NCBI GenBank assembly: GCA_013416435.1 | Contig: JACCEN010000013.1 | Coordinates: 62,001 to 126,000 of the forward strand | Direction: 5' to 3' | Length of the DNA: 64,000 nt | Source: Alcaligenaceae bacterium | GTDB lineage: Bacteria; Pseudomonadota; Gammaproteobacteria; Burkholderiales; Burkholderiaceae_B | Position numbers and translations under genes: made by a program | The notes under the pieces: model-generated | What the model saw: the letters and a program-made list of their open reading frames with translations, nothing else | Databases searched by the model: none | What the model was told of the DNA's origin: nothing | Shown: positions 1-8,705 of the stretch, piece by piece | How the letters are laid out: each line of letters starts with the position of its first letter | How positions within the stretch are numbered: position 1 is the first letter of the stretch

Positions 1-1429
1 CGTGGCCTACCCCAACGACTTCCAGCCCGACAGCAAGGCGGCCGATCTGCATGCCGCTTACGGCGCTCAGGACAAGGACTCGCTCGCGGCAACCGCGGCC
101 GCCGTGAAAGTGGCGGGCCGCATGATGCTCAAGCGCGTCATGGGCAAAGCCAGTTTTGCGACGCTTCAAGACGGCAGCGGCCGCATCCAGATCTTTCTGG
201 ACAAGGCCACCGTGGGCGAGGACGCGTATGCGCATTTCAAGACCTGGGACATCGGCGACATCATCGCTGTCGAGGGCTCGATGTTCAAGACCAACAAGGG
301 CGAGCTCTCGGTCCATGCATCGGCGATACGGCTGCTCTCCAAGTCCCTGCGTCCCCTGCCCGACAAGTTCCACGGCGTGGCCGACCAGGAATTGCGTTAT
401 CGCCAGCGCTATGTCGATCTGGTCATGACCGAAGAAACGCGCAATACCTTCATTGCGCGCAGCAAGGCCATCGGCAGCATCCGCCAGCACATGCTGAACG
501 CCGGCTTCCTGGAAGTCGAGACGCCCATGCTGCATCCGATTCCCGGCGGCGCCGCCGCCAAGCCTTTTGTCACCCATCACAATGCGCTCGACATGGAAAT
601 GTTCCTGCGCATCGCGCCCGAGCTTTATCTCAAGCGGCTCATCGTGGGCGGCTTTGAGCGCGTCTTCGAAGTGAATCGGAATTTCCGCAACGAAGGCGTC
701 AGCCCACGGCATAATCCCGAATTCACCATGATGGAGTTCTACGCCGCCTACACCGACTACAAATGGCTCATGGATTTCACCGAAGCCCTGATACGCGAGG
801 CCGCGATTGCCGCTTGCGGCAGCGCCATGCTTACCTACCAGGGCAAGCCGCTGGACCTCGGTCGGCCCTTCGATCGTCTGACCATCGTCCAGGCCATCCT
901 GAAGTACGCGCCAAGCTACACCGAAGAACAGTTGCTCGATGCAGCCTTCCTGCGCGGCGAGCTCAAGCGCCTGGGCGCCGACGTGGGCGGTCCGGTGCTG
1001 TCGCGCGCGGGCCTGGGTGCGCTGCAGCTCGCCCTCTTCGAGGAAACCGCGGAATCGCAGCTCTGGAACCCCACCTACATCATCGACTACCCGGTGGAAG
1101 TCTCTCCGCTGGCGCGCGCTTCCGACGCCCAAGCCGGCATTACCGAGCGCTATGAGCTCTTCATCACCGGACGGGAAATCGCCAACGGGTTTTCGGAGCT
1201 CAACGATCCCGAAGACCAGGCCGCCCGATTCCAGGCGCAGGTCGAAGCCAAGGACGCCGGCGACGAGGAAGCCATGTACTACGACGCCGATTACATCCGG
1301 GCCCTTGAATACGGCATGCCGCCCACGGGAGGCTGCGGCATCGGCATAGATCGCCTGGTCATGATCCTTACCGACAGCCCCAGCATCCGCGACGTCATTC
1401 TCTTTCCTCATCTGCGGCCGGAAGACTGA
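1..1429 (+). CDS. lysS: Lysyl-tRNA synthetase, class II (5' end outside window)
   Basis: Charges tRNA-Lys with lysine in the cytoplasm. About 475 residues are visible; the family is usually about 500, and the reading frame is open to the window edge, so roughly 30 N-terminal residues are missing and the GTG at base 2 is probably an internal valine. Visible parts are the OB-fold anticodon-binding domain (about residues 35-115), class II motif 2 ([14 protein letters not shown], about 228-241) and motif 3 near the C-terminus ([16 protein letters not shown]). The end is intact, with a TGA stop. A lipoprotein gene follows on the same strand after 72 bases. Identification is secure. Confidence 0.96.
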   Translation, partial: VAYPNDFQPDSKAADLHAAYGAQDKDSLAATAAAVKVAGRMMLKRVMGKASFATLQDGSGRIQIFLDKATVGEDAYAHFKTWDIGDIIAVEGSMFKTNKGELSVHASAIRLLSKSLRPLPDKFHGVADQELRYRQRYVDLVMTEETRNTFIARSKAIGSIRQHMLNAGFLEVETPMLHPIPGGAAAKPFVTHHNALDMEMFLRIAPELYLKRLIVGGFERVFEVNRNFRNEGVSPRHNPEFTMMEFYAAYTDYKWLMDFTEALIREAAIAACGSAMLTYQGKPLDLGRPFDRLTIVQAILKYAPSYTEEQLLDAAFLRGELKRLGADVGGPVLSRAGLGALQLALFEETAESQLWNPTYIIDYPVEVSPLARASDAQAGITERYELFITGREIANGFSELNDPEDQAARFQAQVEAKDAGDEEAMYYDADYIRALEYGMPPTGGCGIGIDRLVMILTDSPSIRDVILFPHLRPED

Positions 1430-1501
1430 CCCGGACTTTACCGCCTCCCGTCCTTTGTTGCATAATTCGAGCTATCGATACATAACGTAACAAGGGCGAC
1501 G

Positions 1502-2047
1502 ATGAATCGCGGGATTCGAATGGTTAGACTGGGCGCCGCGCTTGCGGCAGCCGCACTCCTGGCAAGCTGCGCCAGCATGTCCGAGAAAGAATGCCTGTCC
1601 GCGGACTGGCATGATCAAGGCTACCGGGACGGCCGCAACGGCCAATCCCTGTCGCGCATTGAAGACCATCGCGAAGCCTGCGCCAAAGTGGGGGTTGCGC
1701 CGGATCTTGCGGCATACAAGGCCGGCCGCGCCAAAGGCATCCTGGAATACTGCACCGCCGATAACGGCGTCAGGGAAGGACGGCGCGGCGCAGGCTATCG
1801 AAACGCCTGCCCTCCTGAACTGGAAGGTCGCTTTCTTGATCATTACCGGGCGGGCAAGCGCGTATATGACGCGGAACAGCGCGTCAACAATCTCGACAGC
1901 CGCGCGCGCGACCTGCAACGGCGCCTGGACAAGGAAAAAGACGATGACAAGCGTAAGCGCCTGCGCCAGGAACTGCGCGACCTGGACTGGAGCCTGCGAA
2001 ATGCCCGCAATGACGTCTACGAGGCCGAGCGCCGGCTGCGATACTAG
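1502..2047 (+). CDS. DUF2799-type small lipoprotein
   Basis: A 181-residue predicted lipoprotein. The N-terminus has a hydrophobic signal ending in the lipobox LASC (Cys at about residue 23), so it should be lipidated and membrane-anchored. The body contains repeated short blocks with G-x-x-D/A-G patterns (WHDQGYRDGRNG, YKAGRAKGILEYC, YRAGKRVYDAEQ), which resemble the DUF2799 family, then a strongly charged, probably coiled-coil C-terminus rich in Lys, Arg, Asp and Glu. An internal ATG at 1520 is an alternative start that would still leave a signal sequence. Its function is unknown. A palindromic repeat begins 3 bases after the stop codon, between this gene and the convergent gene downstream. 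Confidence 0.8.
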   Translation: MNRGIRMVRLGAALAAAALLASCASMSEKECLSADWHDQGYRDGRNGQSLSRIEDHREACAKVGVAPDLAAYKAGRAKGILEYCTADNGVREGRRGAGYRNACPPELEGRFLDHYRAGKRVYDAEQRVNNLDSRARDLQRRLDKEKDDDKRKRLRQELRDLDWSLRNARNDVYEAERRLRY

Positions 2048-2050
2048 GCA

Positions 2051-2079
2051 GGGTCAGACCCCGTACGGGGTCTGACCCC
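2051..2079. repeat. Palindromic repeat, single copy
   Basis: A single copy of the window-wide palindrome: arms GGGTCAGACCCC and GGGGTCTGACCCC around the centre GTAC. It fills the short space between the stop codons of two convergent genes (2047 and 2086), where a stable hairpin could end transcription from either side. No T-run follows, so a terminator role is inference only. Confidence 0.93.
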
Positions 2080-2085
2080 AAGGCT

Positions 2086-2973
2086 TTACGCCCGCCGCGC
2101 TACTGCGTCCGCCCACTTTCGCGCCACCGCGGGCGAAGCGATGCAGCAGGCCTTGTCGGTGACGACTCTGACCGCGCGTTCCAGCAGCTGGATATCGGCC
2201 TCGTGCTGGCGCGCAACGTGAGGGTCCTCGAAGAAGATCACGCGCTGGCAGCGCTCTTCGAGCACCAGTTCCGCAATCTGCGCATCGCCGCCCAGTGGGC
2301 CGCTTAAGAAAGGCTGCACCCAGGGACGGTCCGCCGGCCAGCCACGAGATTTCGCCAATTCGTTCAGCCGGCCGCTGGTCGTACCGGTACCGACCCGGTG
2401 CGCGAATCGGGACAGCAAATCGAAATGCTGCGCCGCGTATTCAACCATTTCATCCTTGAGCGCATCGTGCGCGATCAAGGCCAGGGTCTGCCGCGAGAAA
2501 TCGAAAATCGGATCGAGCTTGGGATCGGCCGGCAAGCCTCGGCACAGGCGCTCGACCTCTACCCACTCTATGGCGCCCATCAGGGTCGACACAAAAGGCC
2601 GGCCGTGGGTGATGCATTGCCGCTTCAGGGCCAGCGCTTCGGGAAAAATGGATGAGGGATCGACCGGATCGATCAGATAGATGGCACCGTCGAACGGGCG
2701 TTCTTCACCCGCGCCTTCGGTGACCCGGGCAACCAGCTTCATGAGCCCGCCCTCCCGGCCATAGGGGTAGCGGACGAGGCCCGGATAGCCTTTTAGGAGA
2801 TCCGAACGTTCAATGGCATCCAGCGTGCGGCCGACGGTGTACAGCTCGAGCCCGAGCTCGCGGATGCCGACCGCCGATTGCTCCAGCCAGCGGAAGATCG
2901 CGGCGCCATAGGTTTCGTGGTGCAGGCGATTCGCGGCCAGGCCGAACCGCAAAACGGGAGGTGTGGTCGTCAT
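2086..2973 (-). CDS. Methylglyoxal synthase-like protein with two MGS-fold domains
   Basis: A 295-residue protein, about twice the length of E. coli MgsA (152). The C-terminal half (about 160-290) carries the MGS motifs: AHD (168-170), GTGTTSG (195-201), GPLGGD (225-230), FFEDP (247-251), H257 and D260. These line up with catalytic or phosphate-binding His19, Asp71, His98 and Asp101 of the E. coli enzyme, which makes methylglyoxal from dihydroxyacetone phosphate. The N-terminal half (about 8-140) follows the same order of strands and motifs (FGLAANR, GRTLDAI, YPYGREGG, DGAIYLIDPVDP) but without the catalytic His and Asp, which suggests a degenerate second copy of the fold. Activity of the C-terminal half is plausible but inferred. 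Confidence 0.8.
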   Translation of the reverse strand: MTTTPPVLRFGLAANRLHHETYGAAIFRWLEQSAVGIRELGLELYTVGRTLDAIERSDLLKGYPGLVRYPYGREGGLMKLVARVTEGAGEERPFDGAIYLIDPVDPSSIFPEALALKRQCITHGRPFVSTLMGAIEWVEVERLCRGLPADPKLDPIFDFSRQTLALIAHDALKDEMVEYAAQHFDLLSRFAHRVGTGTTSGRLNELAKSRGWPADRPWVQPFLSGPLGGDAQIAELVLEERCQRVIFFEDPHVARQHEADIQLLERAVRVVTDKACCIASPAVARKWADAVARRA

Positions 2974-2984
2974 GAGAATCAGGC

Positions 2985-3072
2985 GGGGTCAGACCCGTAC
3001 GGGGTCTGACCCCTTAAACAATAGAATGGAAGACTATGCCGAGGGGGCAGACCCCCTACGGGGTCTGACCCC
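2985..3072. repeat. Two palindromic repeat copies
   Basis: Copies at 2985-3013 (one C missing from the left arm) and 3043-3072 (GGGGGCAGACCCC as left arm, centre CTAC). They lie between the start of the methylglyoxal-synthase-like gene and the end of iscA, both minus-strand, so they follow the isc operon at its 3' side. The second copy ends 9 bases before the iscA stop region. Confidence 0.93.
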
Positions 3073-3081
3073 AAAACATCA

Positions 3082-3405
3082 CTAGACCGTAAAGGACTCG
3101 CCACAACCGCAAGATGCTTTCTCGTTGGGGTTGGAGAATTTGAAGCCTTCGTTCAGGCCTTCGCGCCCGTAGTCGAGCTCGGTGCCGTCGATGAACGGCA
3201 GGCTCTTGGGATCCACGAATACCTTCACGCCCAATTGCTCGAAGACCTGATCGTCTGGTTTGGGCTCGTCGACGTACTCGAGCTTGTAGGCCATGCCGGA
3301 GCAACCCGTCAGCCTTACGCCCAGACGCAAGCCCTGGCCTGCGCCGCGTTTCTGGAGGTAGCGATTGATATGGTCAGCCGCCTGTTGTGTAAGCGTAATA
3401 GCCAT
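3082..3405 (-). CDS. iscA: Iron-sulfur cluster assembly protein IscA (HesB/A-type carrier)
   Basis: A 107-residue A-type carrier, the normal length for IscA. The three conserved cysteines are present: LTGCSG near residue 35 and CGC near 99-101 at the C-terminus ([11 protein letters not shown]). In this family they bind iron or an Fe-S cluster for transfer to target proteins. It is the last gene of iscR-iscS-iscU-iscA; only 3 bases separate it from the iscU stop, so the two are probably translated together. The usual next genes (hscB, hscA, fdx) do not follow; a palindromic repeat pair and an unrelated gene do. Confidence 0.95.
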   Translation of the reverse strand: MAITLTQQAADHINRYLQKRGAGQGLRLGVRLTGCSGMAYKLEYVDEPKPDDQVFEQLGVKVFVDPKSLPFIDGTELDYGREGLNEGFKFSNPNEKASCGCGESFTV

Positions 3406-3408
3406 GTC

Positions 3409-3795
3409 TTAGTCCTGATGCTTGTCCTGGTAATCACGAACGGCCGCCTTGATGGCGTCTTCGACCAGGATGGAACAATGAATCTTTACTGGCGGCAACG
3501 CCAGCTCTTTCGCGATATCGGCATTGCGGATCTGCAAGGCTTCGCCCAGTGTCTTGCCTTTCACCCATTCGGTGGCAAGAGAGCTCGAAGCGATGGCCGA
3601 GCCGCAGCCGTAGGTCTTGAAGCGCGCATCTTCAATGATACCCGATTCGCCCACCTGTATCTGCAGCCGAATGACCCCGCCCTCCGCTGGCGCGCCCACC
3701 ATGCCGGTGCCGACCCGGCGGTCGGACGCATCGAATGCGCCGACATTGCGCGGATGTTCGTAGTGATCTTGCACTTTGTCGCTGTATGTCGCCAT
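3409..3795 (-). CDS. iscU: Fe-S cluster scaffold IscU, variant lacking the first ligand cysteine
   Basis: A 128-residue IscU of normal length starting MATYSDK; an upstream in-frame extension lies inside iscS and was rejected. Two cluster-ligand cysteines remain (TYGCG, C64; KIHC, C107 with H106), and the LPPVK motif recognised by the HscA chaperone is intact (100-104). In the family the first loop reads GAPACGD, holding ligand Cys37 and Asp39 (E. coli numbers). Here it reads GAPAEGG, with Glu38 and Gly40. The DNA is in frame on both sides, so this is substitution, not a frameshift. Either the protein works differently, another scaffold exists elsewhere in the genome, or the copy is decaying; the rest of the protein is well conserved. 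Confidence 0.93.
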   Translation of the reverse strand: MATYSDKVQDHYEHPRNVGAFDASDRRVGTGMVGAPAEGGVIRLQIQVGESGIIEDARFKTYGCGSAIASSSLATEWVKGKTLGEALQIRNADIAKELALPPVKIHCSILVEDAIKAAVRDYQDKHQD

Positions 3796-3820
3796 GATGC
3801 CGCCTGTTGCCCGTCCTGAA

Positions 3821-5035
3821 CTATGCATTGACCGCCCACTGATAGGCTTCGACGTCCACCCCCTGCTGGTGCATTTCCCACAACGGGGATATGTCGCGCA
3901 GCTTGGCCACGCGCTGCGTGACGACCTGGATGGCGAAGTCCACATCTTGTTCGGTCGTATAGCGCCCGATCGAGAAGCGCAGCGAACTGTGGGCCAGCGC
4001 ATCGCTGCGGCCCAATGCGCGCAGTACGTAGGAAGGCTCCAGGCTGGCGGACGTGCAGGCTGACCCGCTGGACACGGCGAGTTCTTTGAGCGACATGATC
4101 AGTGCTTCGCCCTCGATGTAGCTGAAACTGAGGTTCAGGTTGTGCGGCACGCGCCGATGAAGGTCGCCGTTCAGGTAGACCTGGGGAATTGCCGACAGCC
4201 CGGCCCAGAAACGGTCGCGCAGCGCGAGTATGCGCGCATGCTCGGCGGCCATTTCCAGCCCGGCCAGCTGGAAGGCTGCTCCCATGCCGACAATCTGGTG
4301 AGTGGGAAGAGTCCCCGATCGGACACCGCGTTCGTGGCCGCCGCCGTGCATCTGCGCCGCGATGCGCGCCCGTGGCTTGCGGCGCAAATACAAGGCGCCT
4401 ATGCCTTTGGGCCCATAGGTTTTATGAGCCGAGAACGACATGAGGTCTACATTCAGAGCCTGGAGATCTATGGCCACTTTGCCGGTCGCCTGGGCGGCGT
4501 CGACGTGGAACACGATACCCTGATCGCGGCAGATATCGCCGATGGCCGCAATATCCTGAATCACGCCGATTTCATTGTTGACCAACATGACCGACGCCAC
4601 GATGGTGTCGGGGCGGAGCGCCGCGCGGAAGGCGTCCAAGTCCAGCAGCCCGTCGGCGCCGACATCGAGATAAGTGACCTCGAAGCCCTGCCGCTGCAAT
4701 TCCGCGCAGGTATCCAGCACCGCCTTGTGTTCCGTCTTGACGGTAACGATGTGCTTGCCCCGCCCCGCATGAAACTGGGCGGCGCCTTTGATTGCAAGGT
4801 TGTTGGATTCCGTGGCGCCGGAAGTCCAGACGATGTCGCGTGGGTCGGCGCCTACCAGTTCCGCCACCTGCGCCCTGGCTTGCTCGACCGCCTCTTCGGC
4901 TTCCCAGCCATAGGCATGGCTGTTGGACGCCGGATTGCCAAAGCACTCGGACAGCCAGGGCACCATTTTCTCGACCACACGCGAATCGACCGGCGTGGTG
5001 GCGGAATAGTCGAAATAAACGGGGCGGCTGTGCAT
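3821..5035 (-). CDS. iscS: Cysteine desulfurase IscS
   Basis: Pyridoxal-phosphate enzyme that removes sulfur from cysteine and hands it to IscU and other acceptors. At 404 residues it matches the family. The PLP lysine is in [12 protein letters not shown] (K205), a PLP-stacking His is in TEHKAV (H103), and the mobile-loop persulfide cysteine is in [14 protein letters not shown] (C327). The C-terminal segment that docks on IscU ([12 protein letters not shown]) is conserved, so the desulfurase side of the complex looks normal even though its partner IscU is unusual. iscU begins 25 bases downstream; iscR ends 19 bases upstream. Confidence 0.97.
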   Translation of the reverse strand: MHSRPVYFDYSATTPVDSRVVEKMVPWLSECFGNPASNSHAYGWEAEEAVEQARAQVAELVGADPRDIVWTSGATESNNLAIKGAAQFHAGRGKHIVTVKTEHKAVLDTCAELQRQGFEVTYLDVGADGLLDLDAFRAALRPDTIVASVMLVNNEIGVIQDIAAIGDICRDQGIVFHVDAAQATGKVAIDLQALNVDLMSFSAHKTYGPKGIGALYLRRKPRARIAAQMHGGGHERGVRSGTLPTHQIVGMGAAFQLAGLEMAAEHARILALRDRFWAGLSAIPQVYLNGDLHRRVPHNLNLSFSYIEGEALIMSLKELAVSSGSACTSASLEPSYVLRALGRSDALAHSSLRFSIGRYTTEQDVDFAIQVVTQRVAKLRDISPLWEMHQQGVDVEAYQWAVNA

Positions 5036-5054
5036 GCTTGGGTTCCTGTGGGCG

Positions 5055-5558
5055 TTATACCGGGTTGGCGATGATCATATCGGGCGAGCGCGCAATACGC
5101 ATGGCGGCCCGGGCCTCGTTGGCTTCGTGCAGTTGGCGCATGCGCTGCTGATCGACCAGGTCCTGCAAGGACACCGAGTCGAGGTAATCGACCATTTTAC
5201 GATTGAGCGTCGCCCATAGTTCGTGAGTCATGCATTTGCCGGTGCCGCCGTTGCGGCCGATATTGCAATCTTCCTTGCCGCCGCAACTGGTGGCATCGAG
5301 CGGTTCGTCGACCGCGAAGATGATGTCGGCCACGGTAATGTTGCGGGCCAGGCGTCCCAGCGAGTAGCCGCCGCCCGGACCGCGCATGCTATCCACAAGT
5401 TCGTGCCGGCGCAGCTTGCCGAACAGTTGCTCGAGGTAGGAAAGGGATATGTTCTGACGCTGACTGATGGCCGCCAGGGTAACGGGCCCGCTTTGCTGCC
5501 GCAACGCCAAATCGATCATGGCGGTCACCGCAAAACGCCCTTTGGTCGTTAAACGCAT
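5055..5558 (-). CDS. iscR: Rrf2-family regulator IscR
   Basis: A 167-residue Rrf2-type repressor that, with a [2Fe-2S] cluster, shuts off its own isc operon when clusters are plentiful. The winged-helix DNA-binding part covers about residues 1-80 ([11 protein letters not shown] is the wing). Cluster ligands are Cys92, Cys98, Cys109 and His112. The loop between the second and third cysteine ([12 protein letters not shown]) is five residues longer than in E. coli IscR (92, 98, 104, His107). First gene of iscRSUA; two IscR-type sites lie directly upstream, as expected for autoregulation. Confidence 0.95.
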   Translation of the reverse strand: MRLTTKGRFAVTAMIDLALRQQSGPVTLAAISQRQNISLSYLEQLFGKLRRHELVDSMRGPGGGYSLGRLARNITVADIIFAVDEPLDATSCGGKEDCNIGRNGGTGKCMTHELWATLNRKMVDYLDSVSLQDLVDQQRMRQLHEANEARAAMRIARSPDMIIANPV

Positions 5559-5610
5559 GGTGATGTCCTTGCCAAAGCCTGTTTATTAACTAGGGTAATT
5601 AGCCGGCGCT

Positions 5611-5635
5611 TTACCCGACTAATATAGTCAAGTAT
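5611..5635 (-). promoter_or_regulatory. IscR type 1-like binding site upstream of iscR
   Basis: Read on the minus strand it begins ATACTTGACTATATTAGTC and continues GGGTAA. This fits the type 1 IscR consensus as I recall it (ATA-S-YY-GACT-RWWWY-AGTC-RRSTAT). It sits about 52 bases upstream of the iscR start codon, and TTGACT inside it could double as a -35 element. No convincing -10 was found at normal spacing. Confidence 0.65.
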
Positions 5636-5638
5636 AGC

Positions 5639-5665
5639 AAATTCCCGACTAATTTACTAGGATAT
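5639..5665 (-). promoter_or_regulatory. Second IscR-like site upstream of iscR
   Basis: Minus-strand reading ATCCTAGTAAATTAGTCGGG, followed by AATTT. It shares the AGTCGGG half with the stronger site at 5611-5635 and lies directly upstream of it. Two sites in tandem suit cooperative autorepression, but this one is weaker. Confidence 0.45.
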
Positions 5666-5693
5666 TACAGCCAGGACGCAGGGCCCAAACGGC

Positions 5694-5720
5694 AAAAAAC
5701 CGTGCACCGCACGGTTTTTT
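5694..5720. terminator. Bidirectional intrinsic terminator
   Basis: A perfect stem, CCGTGC and GCACGG around a 3-base loop, with A6 on one side and T6 on the other, so it has a T-run in both directions. It lies 21 bases beyond the stop of the minus-strand phosphatase gene and upstream of iscR, so it should insulate the isc operon from readthrough. Confidence 0.85.
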
Positions 5721-5741
5721 AAGAGCCGGACAAGTCGAAAA

Positions 5742-6230
5742 CTAGGCCGCCTGGTATTGCAGCGCCCGCTTGCGCACCATTTCAATAACGCCCTGACAGG
5801 CGTCCTCGAGGTAATCAAGCACCTTGCCGAAACCGTCGGGGCCACCATAATAAGGATCGGGCACAGTGGCTTCTTCGAACTCGTTGGCAAAGCGCATGAG
5901 CAGCATGAGCTTGTGCTGGTATACTTTGGGGCATTGCTGCTGCAAAGCCGAAAGATTTTCCCAGTCCATGGCCAGAATCAGGTCGAATTCGCGGAAGTCG
6001 TCGGCGGTGACTTGCCGCGCGACACAGTGCGAAAGTTCATACCCGCGCTTGCGCGCAGCGGCTTGGGCGCGTGCGTCGGGCGGCTCGCCGATATGAAAGC
6101 TGTGGGTGCCAGCGGAATCCACTCCCACCACCTCAGAGAGCCCCGCTTCGTCTATTAGACGGCGGAAAACACCCTCTGCGCTCGGCGAGCGGCAGATATT
6201 ACCCATGCAAACGAAAAGTACCTTAGTCAT
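5742..6230 (-). CDS. Low-molecular-weight protein tyrosine phosphatase
   Basis: A 162-residue cytoplasmic phosphatase with the P-loop signature VCMGNICRSPSAEG near the N-terminus (C-x5-R, nucleophile Cys about residue 8) and the general-acid Asp in VPDPYYGG. Start chosen at MTKVLFVC; an ATG directly before it at 6233 and an upstream extension are possible but lie outside the conserved fold. In related genomes this gene sits beside iscR, as here. Targets cannot be read from sequence; family members act on bacterial tyrosine kinases or on small phosphorylated substrates. Confidence 0.9.
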   Translation of the reverse strand: MTKVLFVCMGNICRSPSAEGVFRRLIDEAGLSEVVGVDSAGTHSFHIGEPPDARAQAAARKRGYELSHCVARQVTADDFREFDLILAMDWENLSALQQQCPKVYQHKLMLLMRFANEFEEATVPDPYYGGPDGFGKVLDYLEDACQGVIEMVRKRALQYQAA

Positions 6231-6590
6231 CATAGACGAGAGTGTGAGGGAAAACCCGTTATATAGCAAGAGTTTTTGCAATACCACATTTATCGAATCT
6301 TATCGATTGACAATTGCAAAAACTTAATGGTGATAAGGCGTTACCGGCTAATCGCGTGAACTTTCAATAACACCGGACAGCAGGGTTCGCTGCCAGGTAA
6401 CGCCTAGCTTCATGCAGCGCAACATAATGTTTGGACGCGCTTTGAAGCGATAATTCCTAATGGTAAACCCTAGGCTTATCGAAAGCAATACCTCAATAGC
6501 CACCGACTAGCATCGCCGGGTGACAAGCCGGTTAAATCGGTGCACTGTTGGTGTTTTCCAACAACCCACGCATATCGGCGCCCATGGGGA
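6231..6590. other. Intergenic region with no recognisable gene
   Basis: 360 bases between the phosphatase start and the uvrB end, AT-richer than the surroundings. It contains a perfect 9-base inverted pair, GGCGTTACC at 6337-6345 and GGTAACGCC at 6396-6404, 50 bases apart, and a small hairpin TGTTGG/CCAACA near 6546-6563. The phosphatase promoter must lie near 6231-6330, but no good -35/-10 pair was found. Confidence 0.5.
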
Positions 6591-8615
6591 TTAGCTCAGC
6601 AAGGCTTTTTCCTTCAGACGATTCAGCGCATCGCGCGCGGCGGCCGCCTGCTCGAACTCCAGGTTCTTGGCGTGGTCCATCATGCGCTTCTCCAGGCGCC
6701 GTATTTCCTTGGCCAGCAGCTTGTCGTCACGCAGAATCTCTGCCGGCACGTCGTCAACCATCGATGGCGCCTCGGGCGTCGCCATGACGCCGTCTATCAT
6801 CTCGCGCACCGCCTTGCTGACGCCGCGCGCCGTGATCCCGTGCTGCTGATTGAATGCCAACTGCTTGCTGCGGCGCCGCTCCGTTTCGCCCATGGCCCGC
6901 TGCATCGAATCGGTAATGCGATCAGCGTACAGAATGGCGCGGCCATTGAGATTGCGCGCCGCACGTCCGATGGTCTGGATCAGGCTGCGTTCGGAGCGCA
7001 GGAAGCCTTCCTTGTCCGCATCCAGAATCGCCACCAGCGACACTTCGGGAATATCGAGCCCTTCGCGCAGCAGGTTGATGCCCACCAGCACGTCGAACAC
7101 GCCCAAGCGCAGATCGCGGATGATTTCCACGCGCTCGACCGTGTCGATGTCGGAATGCAGGTAGCGCACCTTCAAGCCGTTTTCGCTCAGGTAATCGGTC
7201 AGGTCCTCGGCCATGCGCTTGGTCAGCGTGGTCACCAGCACGCGCTCCTGCACCGCGATCCGTTTCTTGATCTCACCGAGCAAGTCGTCGACCTGGGTCA
7301 AGGCGGGCCGGACCTCCACTTCGGGGTCGACCAGCCCCGTGGGCCGGACGACCTGCTCCACCACATTGTCGGAGTGCTCTTTCTCGTAGGCCGCGGGCGT
7401 CGCAGACACGAATACGCATTGACGCATGCGGTGCTCGAACTCTTCCAGCTTGAGCGGCCGGTTGTCCATGGCCGAAGGCAGCCGGAAACCGAACTGCACC
7501 AGCGTGGATTTGCGCGAGCGATCGCCACGGTACATGGCGCTGAGCTGACCCATGGTGACGTGGCTTTCGTCGATGAACATCAGGGCGTCGGCCGGCAGGT
7601 AATCGATCAGGGTCGGCGGCGGCTCGCCGGGAGCCGCGCCGGACAGATGCCGCGAGTAGTTCTCGATGCCCTTGCAAAAGCCCAGTTCTTGCAGCATTTC
7701 CAAATCGAATCGTGTGCGCTGCTCCAGCCGCTGTGCCTCAACCAGCTTGCCCTCCGCAACCAGGAAGGCGGCTCGATCGCGCAACTCTTCCTTGATGGTA
7801 TCGACGGCCCGCAAGACGGTTTCGCGAGGCGTCACATAATGAGAGCTGGGGAAGACCGTGAAGCGCGGTACTTTCTGCTTGATCTTGCCGGTCAGCGGGT
7901 CGAACATTTCAAGGGTTTCGATCTCGTCGTCGAACATCGTGATCCGCAGCGCCAGTTCGGCATGCTCGGCGGGAAACACGTCGACGACCTCTCCGCGCGC
8001 CCTGAAATGGCCGCGCGTGAACTCGACGTCGTTGCGTTCATACTGCATGGCCACCAGGCGCCCGAGCAATTCCTGACGCGCGATGCGATCGCCGGCGCGC
8101 AGCGTGAGCACCATGGCGTGGTAGTCGCCGGGATTGCCGATGCCGTAAATACAGGAAACCGTGCCGACAATGATCGTATCCCGTCGCTCGAGCAGGCTCT
8201 TGGTGGCGGAAAGGCGCATCTGCTCGATGTGCTCGTTGATCGAGGAATCCTTTTCTATGAACAGGTCGCGCGCGGCCACATAGGCTTCCGGCTGGTAGTA
8301 GTCATAGTAAGAAACGAAGTATTCCACGGCATTGCGCGGAAAGAATTCGCGCATCTCCGCGTACAGCTGGGCGGCCAGCGTCTTGTTCGGCGCCAGCACG
8401 ATGGCCGGGCGGCCCGTGCGGGCAATGACATTGGCCATGGTGTAGGTCTTGCCCGAGCCCGTCACCCCCAGCAGCGTCTGGTACATGAGGCCGTCGCCGA
8501 TGCCTTCGACAAGCGCATCGATGGCCGCCGGCTGGTCGCCGGCCGGCGGGTAAGGCTGATAAAGCTGGAAGGGGCTGTCGGGAAACTCGATGAATCCAGG
8601 CGCGTTGCTGTTCAT
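6591..8615 (-). CDS. uvrB: Excinuclease ABC subunit B
   Basis: Damage-verifying helicase-like subunit of nucleotide excision repair. At 674 residues it matches UvrB. Walker A is [12 protein letters not shown] (about 50-61), the DNA-clamping beta-hairpin is [12 protein letters not shown], and the C-terminal UvrC-interacting UVR motif ends the protein ([23 protein letters not shown]). Divergent from tyrB with 90 bases between starts. I found no CTGT-N8-ACAG SOS box in that gap, although lexA lies close by. Its exact antisense strand is open for over 2 kb, a high-GC artefact. Confidence 0.97.
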   Translation of the reverse strand: MNSNAPGFIEFPDSPFQLYQPYPPAGDQPAAIDALVEGIGDGLMYQTLLGVTGSGKTYTMANVIARTGRPAIVLAPNKTLAAQLYAEMREFFPRNAVEYFVSYYDYYQPEAYVAARDLFIEKDSSINEHIEQMRLSATKSLLERRDTIIVGTVSCIYGIGNPGDYHAMVLTLRAGDRIARQELLGRLVAMQYERNDVEFTRGHFRARGEVVDVFPAEHAELALRITMFDDEIETLEMFDPLTGKIKQKVPRFTVFPSSHYVTPRETVLRAVDTIKEELRDRAAFLVAEGKLVEAQRLEQRTRFDLEMLQELGFCKGIENYSRHLSGAAPGEPPPTLIDYLPADALMFIDESHVTMGQLSAMYRGDRSRKSTLVQFGFRLPSAMDNRPLKLEEFEHRMRQCVFVSATPAAYEKEHSDNVVEQVVRPTGLVDPEVEVRPALTQVDDLLGEIKKRIAVQERVLVTTLTKRMAEDLTDYLSENGLKVRYLHSDIDTVERVEIIRDLRLGVFDVLVGINLLREGLDIPEVSLVAILDADKEGFLRSERSLIQTIGRAARNLNGRAILYADRITDSMQRAMGETERRRSKQLAFNQQHGITARGVSKAVREMIDGVMATPEAPSMVDDVPAEILRDDKLLAKEIRRLEKRMMDHAKNLEFEQAAAARDALNRLKEKALLS

Positions 8616-8631
8616 ACTTCGCTGCTCATAC

Positions 8632-8661
8632 TAGACACCGTCAGGGTAAACCCCTTATTAT
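8632..8661 (+). promoter_or_regulatory. Candidate sigma-70 promoter for tyrB
   Basis: TAGACA (8632-8637) and TATTAT (8656-8661) with an 18-base spacer, 45 bases before the tyrB ATG at 8706. Both boxes are one or two bases from consensus. Prediction only. Confidence 0.45.
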
Positions 8662-8705
8662 CACACTATTGTTTCCAGTTCTCTACCCACCTCTTTTCCC
8701 ACAAA

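Noticed and set aside
3796-4002. Longer iscU start upstream
   Set aside because: The extension lies inside iscS and is not protein-like; ATG 3795 gives the normal family start.
6540-8705. Very long open frame on the strand opposite uvrB
   Set aside because: High GC and codon bias keep the antisense frame open; the translation is not protein-like, while uvrB matches its family fully. The same applies to long antisense frames opposite uvrD, ileS, clpX, tig and the ABC-F gene.
8616-8705. SOS box for uvrB
   Set aside because: No CTGT-N8-ACAG in the uvrB/tyrB gap; the closest match (CTATTGTTTCCAG) fails the consensus.
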